From Micromonospora chersina (GTDB lineage Bacteria; Actinomycetota; Actinomycetes; Mycobacteriales; Micromonosporaceae): a stretch of 64,000 bases of DNA. The position numbers were made by a program, and so were the translations under genes. The notes beneath the pieces are model-generated. The model did no database searches and had not been told where the DNA came from. It saw only the letters and a program-made list of their open reading frames with translations. Numbering within the stretch: position 1 is the stretch's first letter; every line of letters starts with the position of its first letter. The stretch covers positions 2,976,001 to 3,040,000 of the forward strand of contig NZ_FMIB01000002.1 in the NCBI RefSeq assembly GCF_900091475.1, read 5' to 3'. This document shows, piece after piece, positions 1 through 9,015 of this stretch.

Positions 1-89
1 TCCCCCTACCGGTCCTCTGCGACCGGCTGGTCGCCGCCGCCCACCGGCGGGAGGACGACGTCGCCCTGCTCGCCCTGCGCGCCCGCTGA
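1..89 (+). CDS. C-terminal end of a SpoIIE-type (PP2C) protein phosphatase, partial
   Basis: Only the last 28 codons and the TGA lie in the window; the gene continues to the left. The fragment ends in REDDVALLALRAR. The D-D-x-[TAS]-L-L-x-L-R pattern is the last metal-binding motif and final strand of the PP2C/SpoIIE phosphatase fold found in RsbU/RsbP-like regulators. Such enzymes dephosphorylate anti-anti-sigma factors. The family assignment rests on this short motif alone; the N-terminal sensor domains cannot be seen. Confidence 0.6.
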   Translation, partial: PLPVLCDRLVAAAHRREDDVALLALRAR

Positions 90-146
90 GCCCCGGAGGC
101 GGTTCGTCGAGCCCGGTTCGCCACCCGGCCCGGCTAGGCTGGCCAG

Positions 147-1322
147 GTGAGGTCGCGTCCCCCGTACCCCCGCACCGGCCGCCTGCGGGCGGCGCTGGCG
201 GCGTCCTGCGCGACGCTGCTGCTGGGCACCGCCGGCTGCGCCTTCGGCGACCCGGATCCCGACCCGGCCGGCGAGCCGCCCAACCTCCCGTCGCCGTCCA
301 CCTCGGCCAGCCCCGGGGGCGCCGGCCAGCAGGTGGTCGCCACGGTGCTGGCGAAGGGGCTGGCGGTGCCCTGGGGCATCGCCTTCCTCCCCGACGGCGG
401 CGCGCTGGTCACCGAGCGGGACAGCGGGCGGATCCTCCAGGTCGGCCCGGAGTCCGGGCCGGAGGGGATGACCGTCCGGGTGGTGCAGACGGTGCCGGAC
501 GTGGCCGCCGCCGGCGAGGGGGGCCTGCTCGGCATCGCGGTCTCCCCGGCGTACGCCCGGGACCGCACGGTCTTCGTCTACTACACGAGCGCCGCGGACA
601 ACCGGGTCGCGAAGCTGGAGCTGGGCCGGCCGCCGACGCCGATCCTCACGGGCATCCCGAAGGCCGGCAACCACAACGGCGGCGGGCTGGGCTTCGGCCC
701 CGACGGCTTCCTCTACGCCAGCACCGGCGACGCCGGGCGCACCGCGAACGCGCAGGACCCGAAGAGCCTCGGCGGCAAGATCCTGCGGATCACCCGGGAC
801 GGCAAGCCCGCACCGGGCAACCCGACCGCCGGCTCGCCGGTCTGGTCCACCGGGCACCGCAACGTGCAGGGCTTCGCCTGGACGCCGGACAAGAAGATGT
901 TCGCCGTGGAGTTCGGCCAGAACACCTGGGACGAGATCAACCAGATCAACAAGGGCGGCAACTACGGCTGGCCGCAGGTCGAGGGGCGCGGCGACGACAA
1001 GCGCTACGTCAACCCGATCGTGCAGTGGCGCACCGGCGACGCCTCCTGCTCCGGCCTGGCGGCCGTGGAGCGGCTGCTGGTCACGGCCTGCCTGCGCGGG
1101 CAGCGGCTCTGGCTGGTCGGGCTGGCCGGCAACGGCACCGTGCTCGGCCAGCCGCGCGAACTGTTCACCGGCCGGTACGGCCGGCTGCGGGCCGCCGCCG
1201 TGGCACCGGACGGGTCGGTCTGGGTGAGCACCTCCAACCGGGACGGGCGGGGCAAACCGGCCGGCGACGACGACCGGATCCTGCGGCTGGTCTTCGCCGA
1301 CGGCGGCGCCGGACGAAGCTGA
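147..1322 (+). CDS. PQQ-type glucose/sorbosone dehydrogenase-like lipoprotein
   Basis: A 391-residue exported protein starting at GTG. Residues 13-31 form a lipoprotein signal ending in a lipobox LGTAGC (lipidated Cys31), followed by a Pro/Ser-rich linker to about residue 60. The rest reads as a six-bladed beta-propeller of the GSDH family: [61 protein letters not shown] and NYGWPQVEG are its usual blade signatures. Known members oxidise sugars with PQQ, but many actinobacterial lipoprotein members have unproven substrates and cofactors. The gene stands alone on the plus strand, 54 bp before a metallophosphoesterase gene. Confidence 0.85.
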   Translation: MRSRPPYPRTGRLRAALAASCATLLLGTAGCAFGDPDPDPAGEPPNLPSPSTSASPGGAGQQVVATVLAKGLAVPWGIAFLPDGGALVTERDSGRILQVGPESGPEGMTVRVVQTVPDVAAAGEGGLLGIAVSPAYARDRTVFVYYTSAADNRVAKLELGRPPTPILTGIPKAGNHNGGGLGFGPDGFLYASTGDAGRTANAQDPKSLGGKILRITRDGKPAPGNPTAGSPVWSTGHRNVQGFAWTPDKKMFAVEFGQNTWDEINQINKGGNYGWPQVEGRGDDKRYVNPIVQWRTGDASCSGLAAVERLLVTACLRGQRLWLVGLAGNGTVLGQPRELFTGRYGRLRAAAVAPDGSVWVSTSNRDGRGKPAGDDDRILRLVFADGGAGRS

Positions 1323-1376
1323 TCCGCATCCGGCGGGTTTGCCAAGATCCTTCTACGGGCAGGTCAGAATCTCAGC

Positions 1377-2987
1377 ATGGACGGCCAGGAGAACGAGCAG
1401 CACGGCGCCGCGGACGAGGCGGCCCCGGAGGACGCCCGCGCCCGCCGACAATGGCGGCCGCGCAACGCCCTGCGCCGGCTCGGCGTGGTGCTGGCCCTCC
1501 TCGTGGTCACCCTGGCCGGCGTGGTGGCCGGCACCTACGCCGGCGGGCACGTGGGCACCGACATCGGGCCGTTCCGCGCCCAGCTCAACCTCAGCCCGTC
1601 GCTGAGCGGCGGCACCACCGTCGACATCCCGCCGCTGGGCGCGCTGCTGCTGGACAGCCACGACGGGCCGGCGTACCTGACCGTCGAGCTGGGCGCGCTC
1701 GACCAGCGGCGCACCGAGGCGCTCATCGACGATCCGGCGAGCATCAGCCGGGCCAGCCAGTCGGCGGTCGAGGACGTCCGGGCCGGCGTGATGCGGCTCG
1801 GCCTGAAGACGGTCGGCTCGGCGGTGCTGGCCACCCTGCTGCTGGCCGGGCTGGTCTTCCGCGACGCGCGCCGGACGGCCTGGGCCGGCGGGCTGGCGCT
1901 GGCGGTCACCGCCGGCAGCCTCGGCCTGGCCGCCGCCACCATCCGGCCGCAGGCGATCGAGGAGCCACGCTACGAGGGGCTGCTGGTCAACGCGCCGGCC
2001 ATCGTCGGTGACGCGCGGCGGATCGCCAACGACTACACCAAGTACGCCGAGCAGCTGCAACGGCTGGTCGGCAACGTCAGCAAGCTCTACACCACGGTCT
2101 CCGCGCTGCCCGTGGTCCAGCCGTCGCCCGGCACCACCCGGGTGCTGCACGTCTCCGACATGCACCTCAACCCGACCGGCTGGCAGCTCATCCGCACGGT
2201 GGTGGAGCAGTTCAACATCGACGTGGTGATCGACACCGGCGACATCACCGACTGGGGCAGCGAGCCGGAGGCGTCCTTCGTCGGCTCGATCGGCCTGCTC
2301 AAGAAGCCGTACGTCTACATCCGCGGCAACCACGACTCGGCGAAGACGGCCGCCGCGGTGGCCGCGCAGCCGAACGCCGTCGTGCTGGACAACTCCACGA
2401 CCACTGTCGCCGGGCTGACCATCGCCGGCATCGGCGACCCCCGGTTCACCCCGGACAAGGAGACCTCGCCGGCCGGCAGCGGGCTCACCAAGGTCGTCGC
2501 CGACCAGGTGATCGGAGCCGGCGAGCAGCTCGCCGCCACGGTCAAGGCCTCGCCGAAGCCGGTGAACATCGCGCTGGTGCACGATCCGGCCTCGGCCGGC
2601 CCGCTCTCCGGCACCTGCCCGCTGGTGCTGGCCGGGCACACCCACGCCCGGCAGGTGTCGAAGCTGCCGCAGGTGCCGGACAAGCAGCCGACCCAGCTCT
2701 TCGTCGAGGGCTCCACCGGCGGCGCCGGGCTGCGCGGCCTGGAGGGCGAGAAGCCCACCCCGCTGTCGATGTCGGTGCTCTACTTCGACCAGCAGAAGCT
2801 GCTCCAGGCGTACGACGACATCACCGTGGGCGGGACCGGGCAGTCGCAGGTCAACCTGGAACGGCACATCATCCAGGACCCGAAGAAGGGCGACCAGGTG
2901 CCGGTCACCCCGACGCCGACCCGGGGCGGGCCCGTGTCGCCCGCCCCGACCGGCAGCCCGACCGCGACGCCGAGCCCCACCGGCTGA
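1377..2987 (+). CDS. Membrane-anchored calcineurin-like metallophosphoesterase
   Basis: A 536-residue protein. After a charged N-terminus there is a membrane segment near residues 35-58 and hydrophobic helices around 145-190, so the catalytic domain is probably anchored and extracytoplasmic. The phosphoesterase signature runs in order from about residue 258: D-x-H (SDMHLN), GD-x (DTGDITDWG), GNHD (RGNHDS), a late His (LVHDPA) and G-H-T-H (LAGHTHARQ), giving the usual two-metal site. The last 40 residues are Pro/Thr-rich and likely disordered. The substrate cannot be inferred. It converges on the transketolase-like gene with only 4 bp between the stop codons. Confidence 0.88.
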   Translation: MDGQENEQHGAADEAAPEDARARRQWRPRNALRRLGVVLALLVVTLAGVVAGTYAGGHVGTDIGPFRAQLNLSPSLSGGTTVDIPPLGALLLDSHDGPAYLTVELGALDQRRTEALIDDPASISRASQSAVEDVRAGVMRLGLKTVGSAVLATLLLAGLVFRDARRTAWAGGLALAVTAGSLGLAAATIRPQAIEEPRYEGLLVNAPAIVGDARRIANDYTKYAEQLQRLVGNVSKLYTTVSALPVVQPSPGTTRVLHVSDMHLNPTGWQLIRTVVEQFNIDVVIDTGDITDWGSEPEASFVGSIGLLKKPYVYIRGNHDSAKTAAAVAAQPNAVVLDNSTTTVAGLTIAGIGDPRFTPDKETSPAGSGLTKVVADQVIGAGEQLAATVKASPKPVNIALVHDPASAGPLSGTCPLVLAGHTHARQVSKLPQVPDKQPTQLFVEGSTGGAGLRGLEGEKPTPLSMSVLYFDQQKLLQAYDDITVGGTGQSQVNLERHIIQDPKKGDQVPVTPTPTRGGPVSPAPTGSPTATPSPTG

Positions 2988-2991
2988 CGCC

Positions 2992-5349
2992 CTAGCGCAG
3001 GGAGAGGGCGGCCAGCGCGGCGTTGACGATGCTGCCGGGCAGCAGGTCGTGCAGCTCGTACAGCTCGCCGACGCTGCCGGACTGGCCGAACTCGTCAACG
3101 CCTAGCGGGACCGCCGGGGCGCCGAGCGCGGAGCCGAGCCAGGCCATCGCGTGCGAGGCCGCGTCGTGCACGGTGACCACCGGCACCCGGTCGGCGAAGG
3201 CCGACCGCAGCGCGCCGGGCACGCTCGGCACGGTCGCCGTCCGCACGCCCTGGCGCAGCGTCCGCTGCCAGGCCCGGTAGAGCCGGTCCAGGCTCGTCAC
3301 GTCGACCACGTGCGCCGCGACCCCCTCCTCCGCCAGCTCCGCGGCGGCCGCGAGGACCTCCGGCAGCACCGCGCCGGAGGCGGCGAGCTGCACGACCGGG
3401 GCGTCCGCCAGGTGGGGGTACGCCACGTGCGCGTCGACGAGCCGGTAGGCGCCCGCCACCACCTGCCGGCGCAGCACCGCGTCACCGAGCCGGGCCCGCG
3501 CCGCCTCGAACGGCGCCTGGTCGATCGGCCGGGTGCTGAGCCGGAAGTAGTACGCACCGTCCTCGGCGGGCGCGGCGGTGGCGGCCGGCGCCGCTCCCCC
3601 GGCGATCTGGCCGAGCGCGTCGCAGAGCAGCCAGTCGAGGCTGCCGGCGTACGCGGGTTCGCAGAAGGTCACCCCGGGCAGTTCCAGGCCGACGGAGGCC
3701 GTGATTGTCGACTGGTGGGCGCCGCCCTCGGGGGCAAGGGTGATGCCCGACGGGGTGCCGGCGACCACGAACCGGGAGCCGGAGTAGGTGCCGTAGAGGA
3801 ACGCGTCCAGGCCGCGCAGCACGAACGGGTCGTAGACAGTGCCCACCGGCAGCAGCGGCTGCCCGGACAGGTCCCACGACAGGCCGAGCTGGCCGAGCAG
3901 CAGGAACAGGTTCATCTCGGAGATGCCCAGCTCGATGTGCTGCCCGGCGGGGGTCTCCGTCCAGCGCAGCATCCGGTCCTCGGTCCAGGAACGCTGCTCG
4001 GTCGGGGCGAACACCCCGGTCTTGTTGATGAACCCGGCCAGGTTGGTGGAGGTGGCCACGTCCGGCGCGGTGGTGACCAGGTAGGGCGCCACCTTCGGGT
4101 CGCGGGCCAGGTCGACGAGCACCCGACCGAAGACCTCCTGGGTGGAGACCGGCTTGTTCACGCGTACCTTCGTGGTCTCCGGGACGGTGACCCCCAGCGC
4201 CCGCTCGCGCGGCGCGCGGGACAGCGCCTCCCGGCGCTCGCCGGCCCGGATGCCCGCCGGGGACGCCGGGTCGAGGCGGTCCCACTCGGTGTCGCGGGTC
4301 AGGCCGTGCGCCGCGCGCAGCGCGTCGACCTGCTCGGTGGTGAGCAGCGCCGAGTGGTTGCGCGGGTTGCCGGCGATCGGCAGCCCCCAGCCCTTGACCG
4401 TGTAGGCGAAGACGACGCTGGGCCGGTCGGTGACCGCGTCGCACTGGGCGTACGCGTCGAGCATCGCCTGGAGGTCGTGCCCGCCCAGGTCGGTGACGAG
4501 CGGGCCCAGCTCGTCGTCGGGGATGTCCGCCACGAAGGCGGCCACCTCGGCCGGGGCGCCGTCCAGGAACTGCTTACGCAGGGCCGGCCCGGCCAGCCCG
4601 AACAGCGACTGGTACTGCTCGTTGGGCATCAGGTCGATCCAGTCGCGCAGCGCCGCACCGCCCGGCCGCTCGTACGCCTCGGCGAGCTTGCGCCCGTACT
4701 TGACCTCGACCACGTGCCAGCCGGCGGCCTCGAACTGCCCGCGCCACTGGTTGATCCGCACACCGGGGACGACCCGGTCCAGCGACTGGCGGTTGAAGTC
4801 GACGAGCCACATCACGTTGCCCAGCCCGGTGGTGGCCGGGTCGGCGACGGCCTCCCAGATGTTGCCCTCGTCCAGCTCCGCGTCGCCGATGAGGGCGATG
4901 AACCGGGAGTGCGGCCGCGCGCCGAAGTGCGCGTCGACGTAGCGGCGGGTGACCGCGGCGAACAGCGGCGCGGCGGCGCCCAGGCCGACCGAGCCGGTGG
5001 AGAAGTCGACAGCGTCCGGGTCCTTGGTCCGGGACGGGTACGACTGCAACCCGCCGCGCGCCCGCAGCCTCGGCAGGTAGGACCGGTCCAGGTTGCCGAG
5101 CAGGTACTGGACTGCGTGGAAGACCGGCGAGGCGTGCGGCTTGACCGCGACCCGGTCCTCGGCGTCCAGGTGGGCGAACCAGAGCGCGGTCATCGCGGTC
5201 ACCAGTGAAGCGCTGGACGCCTGGTGGCCGCCGACCTTCACCCCGTCGCCGGTGTTCCGGTCGTGGTTGGCCGCGTCCACGATGCGGGTGGCGAGCCAGA
5301 GCACCCGCCGCTGGATCTCGTCGAGGACGTCGAGGTCGTGCTGGTTCAC
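2992..5349 (-). CDS. Thiamine-diphosphate enzyme of the transketolase / AceE-like type
   Basis: A 785-residue protein with a GTG start preceded by GGAG. The N-terminal third holds the TPP-binding module, with GHQASSASLVTAMTALW near residue 41 and the motif GDAELDEGN at 155-163. This form is closer to the homodimeric pyruvate dehydrogenase E1 (AceE) than to classical transketolase. The middle (VSTQEVFGRVLVDLARD onward) is the pyrimidine-binding domain and the end a transketolase C-terminal domain. Length lies between transketolase (about 690) and AceE (about 900). It may be an alpha-keto acid dehydrogenase E1 or an unassigned transketolase-like enzyme; no E2/E3 gene is nearby. It lies downstream of gatB on the same strand, separated by a 112-bp gap carrying palindromic repeats. 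Confidence 0.8.
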   Translation of the reverse strand: MNQHDLDVLDEIQRRVLWLATRIVDAANHDRNTGDGVKVGGHQASSASLVTAMTALWFAHLDAEDRVAVKPHASPVFHAVQYLLGNLDRSYLPRLRARGGLQSYPSRTKDPDAVDFSTGSVGLGAAAPLFAAVTRRYVDAHFGARPHSRFIALIGDAELDEGNIWEAVADPATTGLGNVMWLVDFNRQSLDRVVPGVRINQWRGQFEAAGWHVVEVKYGRKLAEAYERPGGAALRDWIDLMPNEQYQSLFGLAGPALRKQFLDGAPAEVAAFVADIPDDELGPLVTDLGGHDLQAMLDAYAQCDAVTDRPSVVFAYTVKGWGLPIAGNPRNHSALLTTEQVDALRAAHGLTRDTEWDRLDPASPAGIRAGERREALSRAPRERALGVTVPETTKVRVNKPVSTQEVFGRVLVDLARDPKVAPYLVTTAPDVATSTNLAGFINKTGVFAPTEQRSWTEDRMLRWTETPAGQHIELGISEMNLFLLLGQLGLSWDLSGQPLLPVGTVYDPFVLRGLDAFLYGTYSGSRFVVAGTPSGITLAPEGGAHQSTITASVGLELPGVTFCEPAYAGSLDWLLCDALGQIAGGAAPAATAAPAEDGAYYFRLSTRPIDQAPFEAARARLGDAVLRRQVVAGAYRLVDAHVAYPHLADAPVVQLAASGAVLPEVLAAAAELAEEGVAAHVVDVTSLDRLYRAWQRTLRQGVRTATVPSVPGALRSAFADRVPVVTVHDAASHAMAWLGSALGAPAVPLGVDEFGQSGSVGELYELHDLLPGSIVNAALAALSLR

Positions 5350-5400
5350 GGTGACTCCATCCGGGCGTCGCCGTTGACGCCCTCAGCGGGGGTGGGGTGA

Positions 5401-5461
5401 GGCGTTAGGAAGGGCCCCTTCCTATGCACGAGGCGTTAAGAAGGGGCCCTTCCTTGCACGT
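5401..5461. repeat. Two near-identical palindromic units between gatB and the transketolase-like gene
   Basis: Two tandem units of about 30 bp each read GGCGTTA(G/A)GAAGG, a GC-rich centre, then CTTCCT and TGCACG (5401-5431 and 5432-5461). Each can fold into a hairpin of about seven base pairs (AGGAAGG/CCTTCCT in unit 1, one mismatch in unit 2). The second unit abuts the gatB stop codon, so the pair could end gatB transcription. The near-identity of the units suggests a dispersed intergenic repeat, which only a genome search can confirm. Confidence 0.7.
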
Positions 5462-6954
5462 CAGGCGCCGAGGCGCGCCAGGATCAGCTCGCGGACGGTC
5501 TTGGCGTCCGCCTGGCCGCGGGTGGTCTTCATGACCGCGCCGACCAGTGCGCCGGCCGCCGCGACCTTGCCGCTGCGGATCTTGTCGGCGACGTCGGGGT
5601 TGGCCGCGATCGCCTCGTCCACGGCGGCGGTCAGCGCGCCCGTGTCGGAGACCACCTCGAGGTTACGGTTGGTCATGACCTCGGTCGGCGAGCCCTCGCC
5701 GCCCACCACGCCCTCCAGGACGACGCGGGCCAGCTTGTCGTTGAGCTTGCCGGCGTCGACCAGGCCCTGCAGCTCGGCGACCTGCTCCGGGGTGGCCCCG
5801 ACGTCGGACAGCTCCACGCCGGTCTCGTTGGCCCGCCGGGACAGCTCGCCCAGCCACCACTTGCGGGCGGCGGCCGGGGTGGCGCCGGCGGCCACGGTCC
5901 GCTCGATCAGCTCGACCGCGCCGGCGTTGACCACCGACTGCATGTCCAGGTCGGACAGGCCCCAGTCCTGCTGGATCCGCTTGCGGCGCAGCCGCGGCAG
6001 CTCCGGCAGGGCGGCCTTCAGCTCCGCCACCCAGGCCGTGTCCGGCGCCAGCGGGACCAGGTCCGGCTCCGGGAAGTACCGGTAGTCGGTGGCGGTCTCC
6101 TTGGACCGGCCGGGCGTCGTGTCCCCGGTGTCCTCGTGGAAGTGCCGGGTCTCCTGGGTGATGGTGCCGCCGGCGTCGAGCACCGACGCCTGGCGCAGCA
6201 TCTCCGAGCGGACCGCCCGCTCGACCGAGCGCAGCGAGTTGACGTTCTTGGTCTCGGTGCGGGTGCCCCACTCCTCGCCCGGCAGGTTCAGGGAGGTGTT
6301 GACGTCGCAGCGCAGCGAGCCCTCCTCCATCCGGACGTCGGAGACGCCCAGGGAGCGGATCACGTCGCGCAGCTCGGTGACGTACGCCCGGGCGACCTCG
6401 GGGGCGAGCGCGCCGGTGCCGGGGATCGGCTTGGTGACGATCTCGACGAGCGGGATGCCGGCCCGGTTGTAGTCGACGAGCGACTCGGTGGCGCCGTGGA
6501 TCCGGCCGGTGGCGCCGCCGACGTGCAGCGTCTTGCCGGTGTCCTCCTCCAGGTGCACCCGCTCGATGCCGATCCGCACGGTCTCGCCGTTGACCTCGAC
6601 GTCCAGGTAGCCGTCGACGCACAGCGGCTCGTCGTACTGGCTGATCTGGAAGTTCTTCGGCATGTCCGGGTAGAAGTAGTTCTTCCGGGCGAACCGGCAC
6701 CACTCGGCGATGGAGCAGTTCAGCGCGAGGCCGATCCGGATGGCCGCCTCGATGGCCGCCTTGTTGGCCACCGGCAGCGAGCCGGGCAGACCCAGGCAGA
6801 CCGGGCAGACCCGGGTGTTCGGCTCGCCGCCGAAGTCGGTCGGGCAGCCGCACCACATCTTGGTGTTCGTGCCCAGCTCGACGTGGGTCTCCAGGCCGAT
6901 CACCGGTTCGTAGCGCGCCACGACCTCGTCGTACGCGGGCAGTGTCGTCGTCAT
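5461..6954 (-). CDS. gatB: Asp-tRNA(Asn)/Glu-tRNA(Gln) amidotransferase subunit B
   Basis: A 497-residue GatB, the usual length. It binds misacylated Glu-tRNA(Gln) or Asp-tRNA(Asn) and activates the carboxylate with ATP for amidation in the GatCAB complex. The start [13 protein letters not shown] is diagnostic. A zinc site is visible as C35, C37, C50 and C53 (WCGCPTD...RVCPVC), followed by the cradle segment [17 protein letters not shown] GatB/Yqey helical tail occupies the last 150 residues and ends in [11 protein letters not shown]. It is third in gatC-gatA-gatB, 13 bp after gatA. Confidence 0.98.
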   Translation of the reverse strand: MTTTLPAYDEVVARYEPVIGLETHVELGTNTKMWCGCPTDFGGEPNTRVCPVCLGLPGSLPVANKAAIEAAIRIGLALNCSIAEWCRFARKNYFYPDMPKNFQISQYDEPLCVDGYLDVEVNGETVRIGIERVHLEEDTGKTLHVGGATGRIHGATESLVDYNRAGIPLVEIVTKPIPGTGALAPEVARAYVTELRDVIRSLGVSDVRMEEGSLRCDVNTSLNLPGEEWGTRTETKNVNSLRSVERAVRSEMLRQASVLDAGGTITQETRHFHEDTGDTTPGRSKETATDYRYFPEPDLVPLAPDTAWVAELKAALPELPRLRRKRIQQDWGLSDLDMQSVVNAGAVELIERTVAAGATPAAARKWWLGELSRRANETGVELSDVGATPEQVAELQGLVDAGKLNDKLARVVLEGVVGGEGSPTEVMTNRNLEVVSDTGALTAAVDEAIAANPDVADKIRSGKVAAAGALVGAVMKTTRGQADAKTVRELILARLGA

Positions 6955-6967
6955 CGGTGCTCCTGCC

Positions 6968-8443
6968 TCACAGTGCCGGTGGGGTGAACGTGCCGACCGT
7001 GGACTCCAGCGCGGCGGCGACCCGGTACATCCGGTCGTCGGCCATGGTCGGCGCCATGATCTGGAAACCGACCGGGAGCCCCTCGGACAGGCCGCACGGG
7101 ACCGAGATGGCCGGTCCGCCGTACAGGTTCGTCGGGATGGTGAACAGGTCGGCCAGGTACATCTGGTAGGGGTCGGCGGTGCGCGACCCGATCGGGAAGG
7201 CCACGAACGGGGTGGTCGGCGAGATGAGCGCGTCCACCCGCTCGAAGGCGGCCGTGAAGTCCCGGGTGATCAGGGTGCGGACCTTCTGCGCCTGCCCGTA
7301 GTAGGCGTCGTAGTAGCCCGAGGAGAGGGCGTAGGTGCCGACCATGATGCGCCGCTTCACCTCGGGACCGAAGCCGGCCTCCCGGGTCAGCGACATGACC
7401 TCCTCCAGGGACCGGTTGCCGTCGTCGCCGACCCGCAGGCCGAACCGGACGCCGTCGAACCGGGCCAGGTTGGAGGAGCACTCGCTCGGCGCGATCAGGT
7501 AGTAGGCCGGGAGCGCGTACTGGAAGTGCGGGCAGGAGACCTCGACGATCTCGGCGCCCAGCTTCGCCAGGGCCTCCACCGACTCGCGGAACGCGGCCAT
7601 CACGCCCGGCTCGGCGCCCTCGCCGGTGAACTCGGTCACCACACCGAGCTTCACCCCGGTCAGGTCGCCCGATGCGCCCAGCTTCGCGGCGCTCACCACG
7701 TCCGGCACCGGGGCCGGGATGGAGGTGGAGTCGCGCGGGTCGTGGCCGCCGATCGCCTGGTGCAGCAGCGCGGCGTCCAGCACGTTGCGGGCGCACGGGC
7801 CGGGCGTGTCCAGCGAGGAGGAGAACGCCACCAGGCCGTACCGCGAGGTGCCGCCGTAGGTGGGCTTCGCGCCGACAGTGCCGGTGACCGCGCCGGGCTG
7901 GCGGATCGAGCCACCGGTGTCCGAGCCGATCGACAGCGGCGCCTCGTACGCGGCCAGCGCCGCGGCGCTGCCACCGCCCGAGCCGCCCGGGATGCGGTCC
8001 AGGTCCCACGGGTTGCGGGTCGGGCCGTACGCCGAGTATTCCGTGGAGGAGCCCATGGCGAACTCGTCCATGTTGGTCTTGCCGAGCATCACGGTGCCGG
8101 CCTCGCGCAGCCGCTCGACGATCGTCGAGTCGTACGGCGGGCGCCACCCCTCCAGGATCTTCGAGCCGACGGTGGTCGGCACGCCCTTCGTGGTGAGCAC
8201 GTCCTTCACGGCGACCGGCACGCCCGCGAGCGGGCCCAGGTCCTCGCCGGCGGCCCGACGCTCGTCCACGCCGCGGGCGGCGGCCAGCGCGCCCTCGCTG
8301 TCGACGTGCAGGAAGGCGTGGACCCGCTCGTCCACGGCGGCGATCCGGTCCAGGTGGGCCTGCGTGACCTCGACGGCGGAGGTCTCGCCGGCCGCCACCA
8401 GGCCGGCGATCTCGGCGGCGGTGAGCCGGGTCAGGTCAGTCAT
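6968..8443 (-). CDS. gatA: Asp-tRNA(Asn)/Glu-tRNA(Gln) amidotransferase subunit A
   Basis: A 491-residue amidase-signature enzyme that releases ammonia from glutamine for GatB. The Ser-cisSer-Lys triad is intact: K80 in PVAVKD, S155 in GGSGGGSA and S179 in DTGGSIRQP, at nearly the same residue numbers as characterised GatA proteins. I start at the ATG at 8443, giving [14 protein letters not shown], not at a longer in-frame start, because that ATG overlaps the gatC stop codon as ATGA, which implies translational coupling, and the extra residues do not look like GatA. Confidence 0.97.
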   Translation of the reverse strand: MTDLTRLTAAEIAGLVAAGETSAVEVTQAHLDRIAAVDERVHAFLHVDSEGALAAARGVDERRAAGEDLGPLAGVPVAVKDVLTTKGVPTTVGSKILEGWRPPYDSTIVERLREAGTVMLGKTNMDEFAMGSSTEYSAYGPTRNPWDLDRIPGGSGGGSAAALAAYEAPLSIGSDTGGSIRQPGAVTGTVGAKPTYGGTSRYGLVAFSSSLDTPGPCARNVLDAALLHQAIGGHDPRDSTSIPAPVPDVVSAAKLGASGDLTGVKLGVVTEFTGEGAEPGVMAAFRESVEALAKLGAEIVEVSCPHFQYALPAYYLIAPSECSSNLARFDGVRFGLRVGDDGNRSLEEVMSLTREAGFGPEVKRRIMVGTYALSSGYYDAYYGQAQKVRTLITRDFTAAFERVDALISPTTPFVAFPIGSRTADPYQMYLADLFTIPTNLYGGPAISVPCGLSEGLPVGFQIMAPTMADDRMYRVAAALESTVGTFTPPAL

Positions 8444-8745
8444 GAAGCCACATCCTCGTCCAGGATCCGCGGGACGCGGAACCGCTGCTCCTCGGCGTCG
8501 GGCGCACCCGACAGCGCCTCCTGCGGGGTCAGGCACGGCGTCACCACGTCCTCGCGGAGGACGTTCGTCAGCGGCACCGAGTGGGACGTCGGCGGGATGT
8601 CCGCCGCGGCGACCTCGCCCACCTTGGCGACCGACTGGAGGATCACGTCCAGCTGGCCGGCGAAGACGTCCAACTCCTCCTCGGTGACGGCGAGCCGCGA
8701 CAGTCGCGCGAGGTGCGCGACCTCCTCGCGGGAGATGGCGGCCAT
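8440..8745 (-). CDS. gatC: Asp-tRNA(Asn)/Glu-tRNA(Gln) amidotransferase subunit C
   Basis: A 101-residue GatC, the small belt subunit that holds GatA and GatB together. Its typical pattern is present: [21 protein letters not shown] at the N-terminus, a central helix ending in [11 protein letters not shown], and a C-terminal FRVPRIL segment. It opens the operon and overlaps gatA by four bases. The gene probably has its own promoter in the 270-bp space upstream, though no clear -35/-10 pair was found there. Confidence 0.96.
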   Translation of the reverse strand: MAAISREEVAHLARLSRLAVTEEELDVFAGQLDVILQSVAKVGEVAAADIPPTSHSVPLTNVLREDVVTPCLTPQEALSGAPDAEEQRFRVPRILDEDVAS

Positions 8746-8907
8746 CGGGTGCCCCCTTCGTGGCTGTCCTGCTGCGTCTGCGGTGTGCCGGCCGCGCGCT
8801 CGCCGGTGACGATGACGCGCGGTGACCGGAGCGAGTCTATTGCCCTCCGGTCGGGTCGACGCCTCCGACTCCCGGTGCCGGCCCGCCGGACGCCGGTCAG
8901 CGGGCGG

Positions 8908-8968
8908 CCGGGTTGCCGGTGAGCGGTCCCGGCCCGCGGCCCGGGTTGCCGGTGAGCGGTCCCGGCCC
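8908..8968. repeat. Short direct repeat, two copies with a 33-bp period
   Basis: A 28-bp sequence (8908-8935) recurs exactly at 8941-8968; its core is GGTTGCCGGTGAGCGGTCCC. A degenerate third copy starts at 9004 and runs into the end of the GGDEF-EAL gene. The array fills the space between gatC and the tail of that gene. It is rich in G and C runs and may have arisen by slippage. Confidence 0.8.
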
Positions 8969-9015
8969 CGGGGGCCGGTTTGGCGATGAGCGCCGGCCCG
9001 GGGCCGGGTTGACGG

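Noticed and set aside
1025..2011. Long Arg/Gly/Pro-rich open frames overlapping recognised genes on either strand, such as this one
   Set aside because: They are by-products of very high GC. They lack family motifs, have amino-acid composition typical of shifted frames and overlap genes with clear domains.
8443..8536. Longer N-terminus for GatA (31 extra residues)
   Set aside because: The extension lies within gatC, is Gly/Arg/Pro-rich, and the ATG at 8443 overlaps the gatC stop as ATGA.
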